64,000 nt of DNA from Fragilaria crotonensis (taxonomy: Eukaryota > Bacillariophyta > Fragilariophyceae > Fragilariales > Fragilariaceae), in assembly GCA_022925895.1 (NCBI GenBank), contig JAKSYS010000161.1:1-64000 (forward strand). The letters run 5' to 3'. Position 1 is the stretch's first letter. Every line of letters starts with the position of its first letter. Positions 12,086 to 23,512 of the stretch are shown here, piece by piece. The notes under the pieces are model-generated. The model was not told the DNA's origin. It made no database searches and saw only the letters and a list, made by a program, of their open reading frames with translations. The translations under genes were made by a program, and so were the position numbers.

Positions 12086-12675
12086 AGTCAAGGTACAGCA
12101 GCTAACAGCTGTTATTGTGCCGTTATTGACGTTGAATTTTCGTCCCCGCCAGCTGAGTCCCATCCGGCTTTGGATACGAAGTTTCTCACGCCAACTGTAT
12201 ACGGCAATTCGCCAGTACGAAAACTACAGTTGTCCCGGACTGCTTTCCGCCCTCATAACCTCCTTTTCTACAACAACAATTTGTCCACATTTTCCTTGGG
12301 CAATCCAACTGTGATTTCCCTTCATGTGCCAACTAATTTACAACATGTGTCCCTCATCATGTTGTCTAAGTCTAACCATGTTGCAACAGTTGTTGCGATC
12401 ACCAATTTGCTCTTGGAAGTGGAGTTGGTGTTGACATTTCAATGCCCTTATCAGTGGGATGAAGGCTTTGAATGTTCACTCCCACAACCCTCTAACTTCG
12501 CGAAAGTAGATCGGCAAGATTCAATCGGTCCTGGATTGAATTGGTTCTTTCAATATGAAACCTAAAAATAAGCTCATAAGTTAAACAACACTAGAATTAA
12601 AACTCTAAGTTTGACCGAACCCGGATTTCTACGAACTAGTACGCAGCCTTCTTGATCACGCCGTGTACTTCGACT
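12086..12675 (+). repeat. 3' LTR of copia element
   Basis: 590-bp copy of the left LTR. It is preceded by a purine-rich tract and followed by the GGTGC target duplication. Confidence 0.9.
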
Positions 12676-13921
12676 GGTGCTACTGTACTGGTACTGGTAG
12701 GTCCCTACCAACGGGAATACAGCAGTCAGCATTCTGGCATCGGGTACTGTGTACTACATACTTTGTATTACTAAACTACCTTGTAGAATACTGGATTACT
12801 CGTATGCATTGTACTGCTAGCTAGTGTGAAGCGAATGTGATGCTGCCATGAGGAGGCAAGGAGGCAAGGAGGGTGCAAAAGTACCCTTGTTGTTATGGCA
12901 CTCTGAAGAGGCTTGATGCTTCTTGTTGGATGGTTTCATTTTTCTTTGTCCTTTCTGTCACTGTTGGTGGTGTTCGTTGACCTTAAAATGGGGTGATTAT
13001 CAGAGTTTGTGAGTCCCCCTGGATCGAAGGGAGTTGCTGGGGTGGGCTTTACTATCATTCCAGTCACCAACAGTGTGGCATGAGGTATAATGTGAGACAG
13101 CAAAGAATATCTGATTTTATTGGCAAAACGTTTCTGTACATGATTCACACTGGTGCTGAACATACAGTACTGACCCCCTTCAAAACCTAAAATCAGATGT
13201 GTGGCTGGTATTAGATTATGGTCATCTGCTGACCCCCTCACTTTTATGTTAACACTTACAGAAGTATCGCTCGACTACCTCAATAGCACAAGAGATTGGA
13301 GCTACGCGAGGGACTCGTATTTCGCAGTACCCGGAGTGCTCACTTTACTTCTGTATCTGGTAGCTACTCCCGTACTACAAGTATTAAACACTCTTGTACT
13401 GCGAATTGCGAACTGTTACTTTCCCACTCATTTATTTTGCCTGGTACATTTGCCCATTGTTGTGCTGCTTTGCATCTAATTGATGAACCCAACAACATGC
13501 ATCATTTTGTTGACATGATTGTTGTCTTCTGTGCCGTACAGAGGAAGGGGCAGGAATCAGAGAAAGGCCATTTTTCGGACCCGGCAAGTGAGAAGTTGCT
13601 GGTGATTGGAGTCATGGATGACAGTTCTGTGCTAAGGGGACAATGCTGGAAGAACAACTGGAATGCAGTGCATCGCAAAGATGTTCAACATGCCAGTGTT
13701 TCTGATTTTGATGCACTTGGGATGTTTCTGATGATTATTCAGGTCATAATGAATCGAAGACGACCAGGTAGCACCCCTGGGTCTAGAGTCGAGAGAGTCT
13801 ACTGGTAGTAGTGTACATGTACCCCTTGTATGATAGCTATGTATTATACCGATTATAACGGCGCATATATCTTTTACAGTACTCCAGTGCAAGTACCCTA
13901 CCGGTAGAAACTAAACTCTAC
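12676..13921. other. intergenic, low-complexity and probable old repeat
   Basis: The first about 200 bp are rich in GTACTGGTAC-type words, and an AGGAGGCAAGG micro-repeat lies near 12850-12870. Open frames at 12993-13190 and 13296-13808 show no recognisable domain, and their composition is that of non-coding or long-decayed repeat DNA. No gene is supported. Confidence 0.4.
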
Positions 13922-14572
13922 CAGGGGTCGGTGAAGTTAAACTTTAACTATACTACCCCTACGTAGGCTACAATAGTTTTAACTTAATACTGATAAGTAC
14001 GTAGGGTTAGTTAACCTAAACTCCATGTCGTAAGTTGGAGTTAAAAGTGACCGGAATAACTGCATTTTTTGCAGCCCATAGTATTCAGTTTTTTAATAAT
14101 TCCGAAGTTAACTGCAGTTATACTGCCCTATGGTACCAACGTACTAGTAGCATAGTGTACCGTAGAAACAAGGTCTGAGTACGACAAAATTGCGACATTT
14201 CATGACGTGGATTGCACAAAAGCGGAATATGTGACGTCATACAGAAAGATTTGACACCCCTACGACAGTACTTGCCATTATGATATGAGTAACATCCAAC
14301 GCAAATTTTATACGTAGCATTGAGCACTAATTTCTCATTTGCCGGACATTAAAGTTAACTTTAACTTTAGTTCCTACCGCCGTAACGTGGTAGTTAGTCA
14401 ACGTAGGTCGCAGTATTTGGTTAAGTTATACTACGAGGTGCAGTTATTGGTCAGTTAATTTGGCACCTTGCAGTTTTAAGTCACTTTATTTTCTGAAATT
14501 TTGCTTCAGTTAGTTGCTGCAGTTAACTAACTGCAGTTAACTGCAGCGGTAGTAACTTATCACCGACCCCTG
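13922..14572. mobile_element. hAT-type MITE (non-autonomous DNA transposon)
   Basis: 651-bp element with 13-bp perfect terminal inverted repeats, CAGGGGTCGGTGA at 13922-13934 and its reverse complement at 14560-14572. Both sides carry the 8-bp target duplication AACTCTAC (13914-13921 and 14573-14580). CAGGG-type termini plus an 8-bp duplication are the signature of hAT transposons. The interior has no coding capacity. It is packed with short AGTTAAC/TTAACT/CTGCAGTTA words, which look like the subterminal motif clusters to which hAT transposases bind. The perfect duplication suggests a fairly recent insertion by a transposase encoded elsewhere. Confidence 0.85.
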
Positions 14573-15175
14573 AACTCTACCATCAGTACTGGTAGAGCGC
14601 TGCTACAGGGTACTTGTATGGTGATACTTGCACCTGACACTGCAGTACAAGTACTCGGAGTGCGGGTTCCGGAACTTTGACTCATGTCTCAGTAGATTCT
14701 ACAGGATTTTGTTATCAGGTGAACAAGAATTCCTGACCCTCCTGTTGTTTCTTTGAATAGAGACTGTAAAATCCACGTCGTCTGAGTCACTTGCCAACTG
14801 TCATCTGTCATCTGTCATCTGTCATCCGGCATTTGGCATCCGTATCGGCATCAGTCATCGATCAGTCATCCGGCGAGCTGCCACGAATACTTCAGACTTT
14901 AGATGCTCCACTGCATGTATGAGTCCATCTTTGAATTGAGACGAACTGCGACGAACATTGAATTCCAGGGAAGAAGTTAACTTTCCACTTCCTCCAACTC
15001 AGAAGCCTCTTGTACATAAAAAAAATGGAGGGATTAAGCCAAGCACATACGTCTTGCCAATGGGTCGACACAAGCACTAGACGTAAATATGAAATCTATA
15101 CACGTAGTAAATGTGGGTTGGATCGAAATCCAGTGGTGAAAAGGAAAAGGCCGCACCACGATATCATGACTGGCA
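14573..15175. other. intergenic with GTCATC microsatellite
   Basis: Contains a short degenerate tandem array of GTCATCT/GTCATCC/GGCATC (about 14798-14876) and GTAC-rich words at its left end. The right part is the 3' flank of the minus-strand membrane protein gene. Confidence 0.5.
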
Positions 15176-16139
15176 TCATCCAGATGCTTGCAACTCGGCA
15201 GCTTGTGCAACACCACATGCTGCCCTCCATTGGTTGAGAAACTTACGCGCCTGGGTACCCCGATTTTCATACGCATTTCCTGTTAAACCTCGAAAGAAGA
15301 CGGCTCGTTTGCCATTGCTAGCATCGCAATCGAAAGCGCCATCCTCGTTTGCTAAGCGAGATCGATCGACAACATCGCCTCGCACCTTGAACATGTCTTT
15401 AGAAACGCTCTTCCGCAATTCTTGCAGCGCGACGGCATCGTTCCAGTTTACAAACTTCTTGAACAACTCTGGAGAGTTCTCATTCAACCACTTTTGACGG
15501 TCGATGATTTTTCCGGCTGTTTGACCAATCTGGTGAACCATCCTGCGGAACTCATCACCAGATCCGCTGACCAAAACCGGGCTGGCTCCCATGTAGGTTG
15601 TGATTGCTCCATCATAGGGCAAAACGCGACCGTGTTGCAAGAAGTAGTTGAGTGGCCACACAGTGTAATCGCACATCCATCCTCCACCAGCAGCGGCCAT
15701 TGCCATCCATCGCCTGTAATTTGGCAATGAATCGCGAGTTAGCATACTATCATCCGGAATCATTTTCATAAGTGCCTCGTACTCGGGCAGCTGCTGCGCA
15801 TTTTGAGGATTTAAAATGACTGGGTTCCAGCCTAAGCAACAAGGGGTGGTTAGACGCAATCGTGCATCATGGTTGTTGCCATCCCTACTGTTATCAATCC
15901 TTACCCATATCATACCAGCTTTTTCTCCAGTTTTCAAGTAAGTCCATGGTGTCATCGTCGGGTTTGTAGACCTCGGACTGTTCGTAGTAGGTATAGATAG
16001 TGGGTCGTTCACCTTCTGCCGCCAATCGTCGATGGGCATGTTCTATGTTGGCATCTACACTCTCCGTGCTTCGATGGCTGTAATAAGCGACTCCCAATAA
16101 GGCTGCGCTCACCAGCAGAACAGCCGCAACGAGGTTCAT
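15176..16139 (-). CDS. type II membrane protein, GT-A-like glycosyltransferase candidate, two exons
   Basis: Predicted 296-residue protein. Exon 1 is 16139-15905 and exon 2 is 15831-15176, with a 73-nt phase-1 intron (GTAAGG donor at 15904, TTAG acceptor ending at 15832) that joins MG to WNP. Residues 5-20 (AAVLLVSAALLGVAYY) form a signal anchor after a very short N terminus, the topology of Golgi enzymes. The body contains GWNPVILN (79-86), YRRWMAMAAAGGGWMCDYTVWPL (117-139) and LVSGSGDEF. An Arg-Trp helix followed by a Gly-rich strand and an acidic Asp-Tyr motif recalls the region around the DxD motif of DXD-containing sugar transferases (GT32 and relatives). Here the second Asp is replaced (DYT at 133-135), so metal binding or activity is uncertain. 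I infer a secretory-pathway location; the donor and acceptor are unknown. It is followed upstream by about 1.4 kb without a supported gene. Confidence 0.65.
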
Positions 16140-17542
16140 TGGTAACGATTGCAGATGAAATTGCTTTCGATGTCAGTTTATGTCTGAAAGTTGCTTTTGC
16201 ATCGAGGATGACTTCAGATTATGCCTGCAGGGTCTTTGCTTTTTGCATGAGTCGAGGGAGACTTTGTGACATTTCCATATGCACTGTATCCATATTCGCA
16301 GTACAGTACCTGATACTGGTATGCATACATAGAATTTCAGACCAACAAAACATCTCCGACGTCCCACGTAGTATGCATACATGTACTACTCGGAAAATGT
16401 ATGCATATACGATATGTCATATGTTCATAACTGGTGTTGGAGCAACTACACCAATACCTCTACTAGCGTCAGGTCGGTCGCAAGTCGCAAGTAACGATGA
16501 CAATCGACAACCAACCTTGCTCGTGTTCAGATACAGAGATGCAGATCACGTTGATGGATAAGACCGTGGATCCTCGTGCATTTTACGAGCATTCCGGGAC
16601 CTGTACTGACAGCTTTAAAATCCAACGTCTTTAGTGGCTCCTTCAGGTATCTGCTTTGTGATGGAGTCCAACCTAATGAAAATCCGAACCTGATCAGTGT
16701 TTTGTCAGTTGGCGGTCAGGACTCCGCTGGTGGAAAGGGCTTTGGTTTGTGATCTCGGCGATAGTGTTGTGACGGCGCGTTGAGATCGACGAAAAGGAAT
16801 CACCGGTAGGCTTCCTTGTTGGAGCTGAGACTGTTGGGGTTCTTGCTAACGCAGTGAGTTCTTCTTTTCGCATTCGATACAGTCAAAGTTTCGATGGAAA
16901 CCCGTTAAGTTTTGATGACAGATGGTGGCCCCTCAAATTTGTGTAGTCGTCAAGCTTCCTGCTTCGCCTAGTGTCGTTTTGTTTGTTTGTTTCCGACGTG
17001 GGAACTTACAAATCGACTGAGCGCCGAGGGCACCATGCCGTCGGTCGCAAGGAGTGGCTGTGGCAGCATGGGCAAACGTCTCAGCGCGCTCGAGAGCTGG
17101 ATGTCCAGCAACAGCAATTGACTGCTGGTACTGGATTATGTCGAAACGACGCCCTTTGGAATTGACGCCAGAATCGAGATCTCACATAATGTCGACTGTC
17201 CTCAAGCTTTGTCGTTCAGTCCTACTGGTCTGCTGAGCAATGTACAACGTGCGTGCAACGACACCCTTCCAAAGTTTGCTCGACCAACCATGTACTCCTG
17301 ACGATTGACATGACCTGACCTGACAGCTGTTCCTGGTGACGTGTGAGGAACATGGTGAAGGATTGCACATGCGCTCGTTGGAGGAAAGCGCCATCGACTG
17401 CACTACGTCGCTTGAAGTATCGATATCGAAATAGTGTGATTGACGAATGCAATGCTTTCTAATCTCATGGAGCTTCATTGGTACGAACTTTCTCAGACGT
17501 GGCTGAACATGGTTGAAGCATTCTTGAAAGGGCCTTATTCAG
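16140..17542. other. intergenic, no gene supported
   Basis: Promoter side of the membrane-protein gene on the left and 3' flank of the DUF6824 gene on the right. Short open frames on both strands have no domain and no coherent codon pattern. Words such as CATACATAG and GTACTGTAC cluster at 16290-16410. Confidence 0.4.
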
Positions 17543-18054
17543 TTATGCTTTGGGTGGATTCTTTGGGGTTCCTGGTTTTGACGACTTGTTACGACTCTTT
17601 TGGAACTCTCGGAGGGCTTGGCATACCTTTTCGTAGGCTATGACGTTGTGCACTTCTTCCATTCACCGCTCGACAATTGTCGCAAGAATCGACCTCCTCG
17701 GTTCTCGATGGCGTTCAAGATGGATGCGACAACGGCAACCTTATCTGGGCGGCGTACCTGGCTATATTCTTCTTGGCGGGCCTTGACAAGGGATCGAAAG
17801 TATTGGTTGCCAGGGTGGTGGATGTTCGGAGCTCCTCGACCACATAAAACATCATCATCTCCAATGTACAGGATCTCCCCTCGCGTGGGAGTAATCGACC
17901 GTTCGTTATCGATTGTCTGTCGCTGTTCTACCGGGGGAGGAGGAGCAAAGTCATCACGAAGAGGATCGCTATATTTTCCCTTTTGATGCCCGGAGCCTTG
18001 TGCGTGGAACGATGAGTGGGGCATCATTGGTCCACCGAAGTCCATAGTATGCAC
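17543..18054 (-). CDS. DUF6824-domain protein, interrupted by one frameshift
   Basis: Protein of about 170 residues with a single DUF6824 domain, a family strongly expanded in diatoms and other stramenopiles whose function is not established. The hallmark NDVLLGRG-like start reads DDDVLCGRGAPNIHHPGN (66-83). It is followed by FRSLVKARQEEY, a lysine-containing RRPDKVAVVASI helix and GGRFL at 120-124. The N-terminal 60 residues are Pro/Gly/Ser-rich and probably disordered. After Trp132 the frame shifts at about 17657-17658: two bases follow the TGG codon where three would be expected, and the continuing frame gives EVHNVIAYEKVCQALRE, the usual end of the domain, and stops at 17543. This could be a homopolymer assembly error or a true recent mutation. 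It is divergent from the silaffin-like gene across a 484-bp intergenic region. Confidence 0.75.
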
Positions 18055-18538
18055 TAGCCAATGGTAATCGGAATAAAACCCAATGGCAAACCGTTAATAC
18101 GGCTTGAGTCGAGTTTAAATGTGGCGTCGAGGTTTTGGCGTAACCAACGACATGTAAATGATTCACTTGTTCATAAACCAAGGCAATCATGACATGTGCT
18201 CGATGATTCGTTTCTTTTTCCGTGTTTTGCGATCAGTCGTGTGTAGAAATAGTACTGCAGATTCCCGCAGCCCAGTGCAGGACTTGAAGTGCCTCACAAA
18301 ATCGAGACTACCAGTCGTATGTGCATCCACGACTACGAATGCAGCCATACGTCCCATCACGCAAACGACCCACAGGAGGTGCGTTGTAAAATACATTACA
18401 AAATCTATTGCCAATCGCCGTGCCTAGTTGCCGAATAAGCGAGTAACAAGACTTTCACGGACCGCAACTTCGGAATGATAGTACCAGAAATGTCTCACAA
18501 ATTGCACCTCCTCGATCTGTACATCACCCTCCCATAAC
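18055..18538. promoter_or_regulatory. shared divergent intergenic region
   Basis: 484 bp between two genes transcribed away from each other (DUF6824 leftwards, secreted protein rightwards), so it must hold both promoters. No confident core motif is visible. Confidence 0.4.
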
Positions 18539-19084
18539 ATGAAACTCTTCCTATTTGTGGCATTTGTGTGCTCCTTTGCAATGGGCGGCCCCCTCAAGGG
18601 CGAGAAGACTGGCACCAAAACTGGCCTCAGCACAGAGTCCCCCTCTTGGGAGCCAACAGCACCTTCGTCGGTTCCAAAAGCCCCATTTGTCAGCGACGAC
18701 AAAGCCCCATCGTCCCAGTCAACTGATCACCCTGCGATGAAAACTTTGGATACTACAGAAAAAAGCACCCCTCCTCCGTTATCTTCTCCGAGCTCCATAC
18801 CATCAGGACACCCCTCTGGGTCGCATTTTCCATCCGCAACTCCCTCCGAGATCCCCTCGTGTCGTCTCAAGAGGCCAAGAAACATGGATGGATCTAAGAA
18901 GACTGGTCGGAAGGGTGGGAGGAAGAGTGGAAAGAAGGGTGCAGGGAATCATGAATGCGACGAGGAGGAGGATGACGAGGTGTCGCTTCGCACGTCGGAA
19001 CTCGGTGCGTCTAGCGCAGTCGCGATCCGAGGCTCTACTATTGTGCTGAGTGCGGTTGTCGCGCTTGGTTACGTGTTGGTCTAG
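18539..19084 (+). CDS. secreted Ser/Pro/Lys-rich protein, silaffin- or cell-wall-like
   Basis: Intronless 181-residue secretory protein. An N-terminal signal peptide (MKLFLFVAFVCSFAMG) is followed by about 85 residues dominated by Ser, Pro and Thr with PS/PT spacing (for example SSIPSGHPSGSHFPSATPSE). Then come a basic cluster with regularly spaced Lys/Arg (KKTGRKGGRKSGKKGAG, about 119-135), an acidic run (CDEEEDDE, about 139-146) and a C-terminal hydrophobic tail (STIVLSAVVALGYVLV) that could be a GPI-anchor signal. Lys-rich clusters beside Ser-rich stretches are typical of diatom silica-associated peptides, where modified Lys and phosphorylated Ser organise silica. That role here is inference from composition only, because such proteins lack alignable domains. 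A generic GPI-anchored wall protein fits equally well. Confidence 0.6.
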   Translation: MKLFLFVAFVCSFAMGGPLKGEKTGTKTGLSTESPSWEPTAPSSVPKAPFVSDDKAPSSQSTDHPAMKTLDTTEKSTPPPLSSPSSIPSGHPSGSHFPSATPSEIPSCRLKRPRNMDGSKKTGRKGGRKSGKKGAGNHECDEEEDDEVSLRTSELGASSAVAIRGSTIVLSAVVALGYVLV

Positions 19085-20009
19085 AGTCTCTAGAGTGAGG
19101 GTGTCGGAAGAGGCTACCAGGTACCGTTACTTTTTCCGGGTTGCTAGCTAGTTGGTCTTCGGAACATAACTGCATGATAGCACAAAACTAAGGTGACGGA
19201 TGTTTCAGTTCCATTGTTTGCTCTCTAGTGGAATCACCAACAACACAACCCACAACGACAGCAAATTGGACCAAAATTGTTTCATCCTCCGAATGTTTTC
19301 TAAACAAAAAAAATAGCAGTGAGTGTTGGGGCAGCTCACCAGCTCGACTAAAAGTATCTCATGGATAGTAATGGCAAGAATCGTCTACTCGGAAGAGTGA
19401 TGTGCAATGTGCACCCAATGCCCAAAGGTATTGTCATATGACACTTTCTGTGGTCGTTATGGATCTCGCACTTCAAGTTTTGCGCAGCTCTGTCGTGCGT
19501 ATGTGTCCAACTGAAAGGTCACGTCACTCCATTGTCCGGGATTATGCAAAATTCACACTACATTCTGTAAAACCGATTGGTCAGTAACAAACAGTTGCAT
19601 TTGCTTGTCTAATTCTGAACAGTTTTGGATCCATGCCTTCAATTCCATTCAACGTGGTCCCCCATCATGCTATTTGTGTGCCTGTCCTTGAGTGAAAGAT
19701 GTTGTAATTACAACAAATCCATCATTGTGGGGCCGCATGGCATTAGAGGTTAGGATAGAATCAAATTGTAAGCTAAGTCCGGAGAAATCCAACGTGGTCT
19801 GGCCGTAGCCCAATATGATGCTGACACAGTTAAATTTGTTCAGTCCCTGCGAGCAAAACCGATCCATTCCCCAGATTTGCACATCTCACAAATTACCTGA
19901 TACTACAGTACCACTTAACACCAGGAGTCCATTGGAACATCCATTTCCAGATAGTATTAGCTCTTCGACACCCTAGAGGACAAAGAAGGCCAGCCATCTG
20001 CTATGCAGG
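19085..20009. other. intergenic, no gene seen
   Basis: 3' flank of the secreted-protein gene followed by anonymous sequence leading into a degraded retroelement fragment. No supported coding region. Confidence 0.4.
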
Positions 20010-20460
20010 CCAAATTGCCAGCATCCCTGTAGCATAGGATGCCTTGCAATTAATCCCATAGCTACATCCCGCCAGGGGCTTCGTGAAGAATCTGCCAGGT
20101 AAGTCTCCCCATCCTCCTTAGCAATCTGCACAGTCCCTGCATCCTGAGCCTCACGGGTGCAATGATACATGATTGCTTGATGCTTCTTGTCAAGGTTGAC
20201 TCTAGCCTGGTAGAATTCTTTACAACCGCTTCATTATTGAAGAAAACATTACATGCTGGATGCTCAACCGGAAAACCCATCATCCTTAACTTGTACCGCA
20301 ACCGGTCAATCAACTCAACTGCAAACTCCATGGGGATAAACTCCAAGCCAAACGTGGAAGATTCCACTGCACTCTGTCACTTTGAGTACCAAATGATTGG
20401 AGCACAATTGATATAAGGATAGCACCAGTATGTGACCGAAATGTCAATTGACAACCCGCA
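20010..20460 (-). mobile_element. Ty1/copia RNase H fragment, old relic
   Basis: Minus-strand remnant of the C-terminal RNase H part of a copia polyprotein. Recognisable family words include APIIWYSK, ESSTFGLEF, ELIDRLRYKLRMMG and a late REAQDAG...IAKEDGE segment. It is heavily decayed, with several breaks, no LTRs identified and no other domains attached. It belongs to a different copia lineage from the young element at 4.6-12.7 kb, and resembles the relic at 28.5-31.1 kb (both contain LRYKLRMMG). Confidence 0.75.
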
Positions 20461-23400
20461 TGATTGGCATCAACAAATCAATTCATCATCACTGGCTTCC
20501 CTTGCAAATCGGGCATGTTCTCCGGTATTGCTTCGTTCGCGTTGGGGTAATACTTTGAACAATCCAGCATGGCAAACCATTGCTGGGTGTCTCTTGGCTC
20601 CGTGTCATCAAGTACCATTGTCAGTCAGTCATATTGCTTCAGTTATGCAAACACTTGGAACAATTGCTGAAGATGGCCCTGCCCTTGCAAACACAAGATA
20701 TTGTGACATCAGGGAAACCGGCATCAGAATGTCCACGTGTCTGAGTTCGGAGATCCACCTTAAAACTCCGACCAATTACTGATAATAATTGAGGCTCTGA
20801 GCATTTAAGTCTGCCAATTTGATTCAATTCTAGTCAATACCCCTGACTTAGTGGAGTCATTGTGCATTTCAGCAACCACGACCCCATACGTTCCATTTCC
20901 ATCTCCAGAGTACAACTAATACTTTAGTTCTTGTCAACCCACCATGCGTGCAACATTGTTGATGAGAATGCAGTTGCATGCATCTCTATTACTGATCCGT
21001 AAGTCCACACGTGGCATATGGACGGGAAACTTTTAGTTTGTTGATATTTGTGAAGAGGATCGTGGGGAATACCAAATGCTTGCTCTTCAGCAATTTGGAG
21101 GAGGCGGTACTCTCCAATGGATTTGAAAGGATAGGCCTCATACTCGGGCCGACAGTGAAGTTTGTGTGACGAAGAGGACGCAATGTTCATTTTACAATAT
21201 TGCGGGGTGTCCCTTTGTTATTTGTGTGCACTTTGACATATTTACTCGGCTGGCATTGATTGAAATTGGTACCATCGCTCACAGTGATCACAGCCTTACC
21301 AAGGAGCTCACAAAGCGCCCTAGAATTCCGAAGCATATTCAAAGTGTTGTCTTGGATTCGCCATCCAAACTACAGATTGCATTGACAAGATTTGTTGCAT
21401 CTGCTTGTGGAAGGATTTATTGTGAATTCATAACTGTCCACAGCGATTAAGAGGCAGCTGCATCAAATCCAATGTCCTAGGGCCAGTAATGGGGGCCCAG
21501 TGGCTTTGTCATGTGGATGAGTTACATCTGCTTTTGATTTGTACAATCGAGAGCAAATTGGAAATTTCCACATGCAGTATTCTGTGTACCTTGTCCTCGG
21601 TTTTGCTTGAGTGGAATGCTGGAACTTGTTTCTGAGCTGAGCACTTCATATATCATGCTCCTAAATGTACACAGGCAGCGATTCTGGAGAATTCCGAAAT
21701 TTTTGAAGGATGATGCTTCTAATCGACTTCCTCGGGAAATAAATGGGTTGTATCGTGTCGTCACAGCAAATAATGCATTGGAAACCAAAACTATTGCTAT
21801 GGTGTTATATCACATGAGCACCACAAGGCACAGAGGCTAATCTTAGCATCTTTTAAAGCCAAAGTTGAAAGAATTATGAAGACAAGAACAGAGAATGGAG
21901 ATTTAATATGCTAAGCATGCTTGTCAATTGATACTTGCTTGTATCATCAACACCGTTTTGGTTTCTTTTACTTGTTGTTCATTTGTTCTCACCACCAGGT
22001 GCGGATGAAGAGGATATGGTTGACCGTTCATGGTTACTTATTAATGATGCTTGATGATGAGCAAGCAATCCTGCACGTGCAACTCAAATATGGCTGTGGA
22101 CATTTGGAGGTATCTGTCCCTGGTTAGTGAGAGAAAAGGAACTGCTATGTCACACATTTTTTGCCAGCGCATTGTGCAATATAGTACAATGACCTACAAC
22201 ATACAACTCTCTGTTTCACTGTCCACCAAATATTGTTCTCACTTTTACAATATCACTATACCTTTGACAAATGTTACCATACCATGTTATGTTTTCCTAA
22301 ATCACCTGACGTAGTATAGCTAGTATTGTAACATACTTGATATTATTGCACTATATCACCCTCCGACATGAACAATATCATCCCACTCTTTGACAAATCA
22401 TTATTCAGCAAAACAAAATTGGTTGGACACAACTTTTTCTCGGACGGTTCAGCATCGCTTGGAGCCATTGTCAGACATGTTATCTCACTCTTCACGGCGA
22501 GGAAGACAACAATGACTGGTCTTCTTTGTCGTGGCAATCCAGTTTGATTCAATTCGTTTGGGAAAGATGGTACAAGCTTTGGAAATCAAGAAATTTATGG
22601 ACATGACGAGCGAACTCGTCTTGAAGCATCTCAATGCAAAGTCAGGCAAACACTGCAAGAGATCTACAGCAACCGATCAATATATGAAGCGAATGTTCAG
22701 AAAATATTACATAAGGATGTCGACGACCACACGCAACAATCCCTCAATGCGACAAGAATTGGATAGCAATCAACAGGCCGACTTTTTGAGAGAGTTATAA
22801 CAGTGACAAGTAGGGCAGGGCATGAGATCTGTTTGCGAGTATTTCCGGATACAATAAGTCCAGTTACCGGATCCTGCGACGACAGCTACTGTGCCCTCTA
22901 GCGCAGTGCCTATCTTGACGGCCGTACGCTTTCTCTTGTTCTGATACTTGGCAGCGACACGTTAATTAGATCTCCGGTTTTTTACCCCGATAATGTTTCA
23001 TGCCAGTACATGTACAGTACAAGATAACACGAACAGAATACGCGTAAACGTAAGAGCATGCCCATGGGTTTCGTTCTTTTGTAGCGTCTTTAGAAACCTA
23101 TTTTGGATATTTCGGAAGTGTCCTATGTGGGTCCTATCCCCCACACCCCCACCCGTAACGCTTTTTTTAAGATTCAAAAACTAGCGAGGACCCGCGCCTA
23201 GTTACGAATTATGATCCATACTTCACTCCGTTCTTTGTTGGCACTGTCGTCTATTGTTGTATCTTGTCTCGAACTTATCATAAGTACCACTACGACAGGA
23301 GCAGAAGATGATGGGGTACCTGGTTTGCATGCAAATTGTATGCCAAACTTGAGGGCTGAAGACAGTGTCGTCCAAAAGGAGGAAAAGAACATCCATGTTG

Positions 23401-23512
23401 ATTGGTGTTGGTTTTCATTTTCTGAATCCTTCCCAAGATTTGGTGCACGATTGATGGAAGCAAGTCAATTGAACTGATCAAATAGAGGAAGATGCTGCAA
23501 TCGAACGGATCT
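20461..23512. other. repeat-graveyard region without supported genes
   Basis: Several open frames of 60-95 codons on both strands (for example 21166-21450, 21607-21840, 22531-22800) have plausible amino-acid composition but no domain I recognise and no intact start or end context. They look like decayed transposon-derived coding sequence. Confidence 0.4.

Larger units (their letters stand above)
4594..12675 (+). mobile_element. Ty1/copia LTR retrotransposon, young, broken coding region
   Basis: LTR retrotransposon of the Ty1/copia superfamily, probably one of the diatom CoDi lineages. LTRs are 4594-5180 and 12086-12675; they differ by about one substitution and a 3-nt indel, so the insertion is recent. 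Both sides carry the 5-bp target duplication GGTGC (4589-4593 and 12676-12680), and the LTR ends form the short inverted repeat AGTC/GACT. A primer site matching the anticodon arm of initiator tRNA-Met follows the left LTR, and a purine tract (GAGAGGGAGA) precedes the right LTR. Part order is gag, protease, integrase, reverse transcriptase, RNase H, which defines copia. The coding region is broken, with about four or five breaks, despite the near-identical LTRs. Confidence 0.95.

Noticed and set aside
13296-13808. 170-codon plus-strand open frame
   Set aside because: No recognisable domain, low-complexity surroundings and no codon or context support; probably chance or long-decayed repeat.
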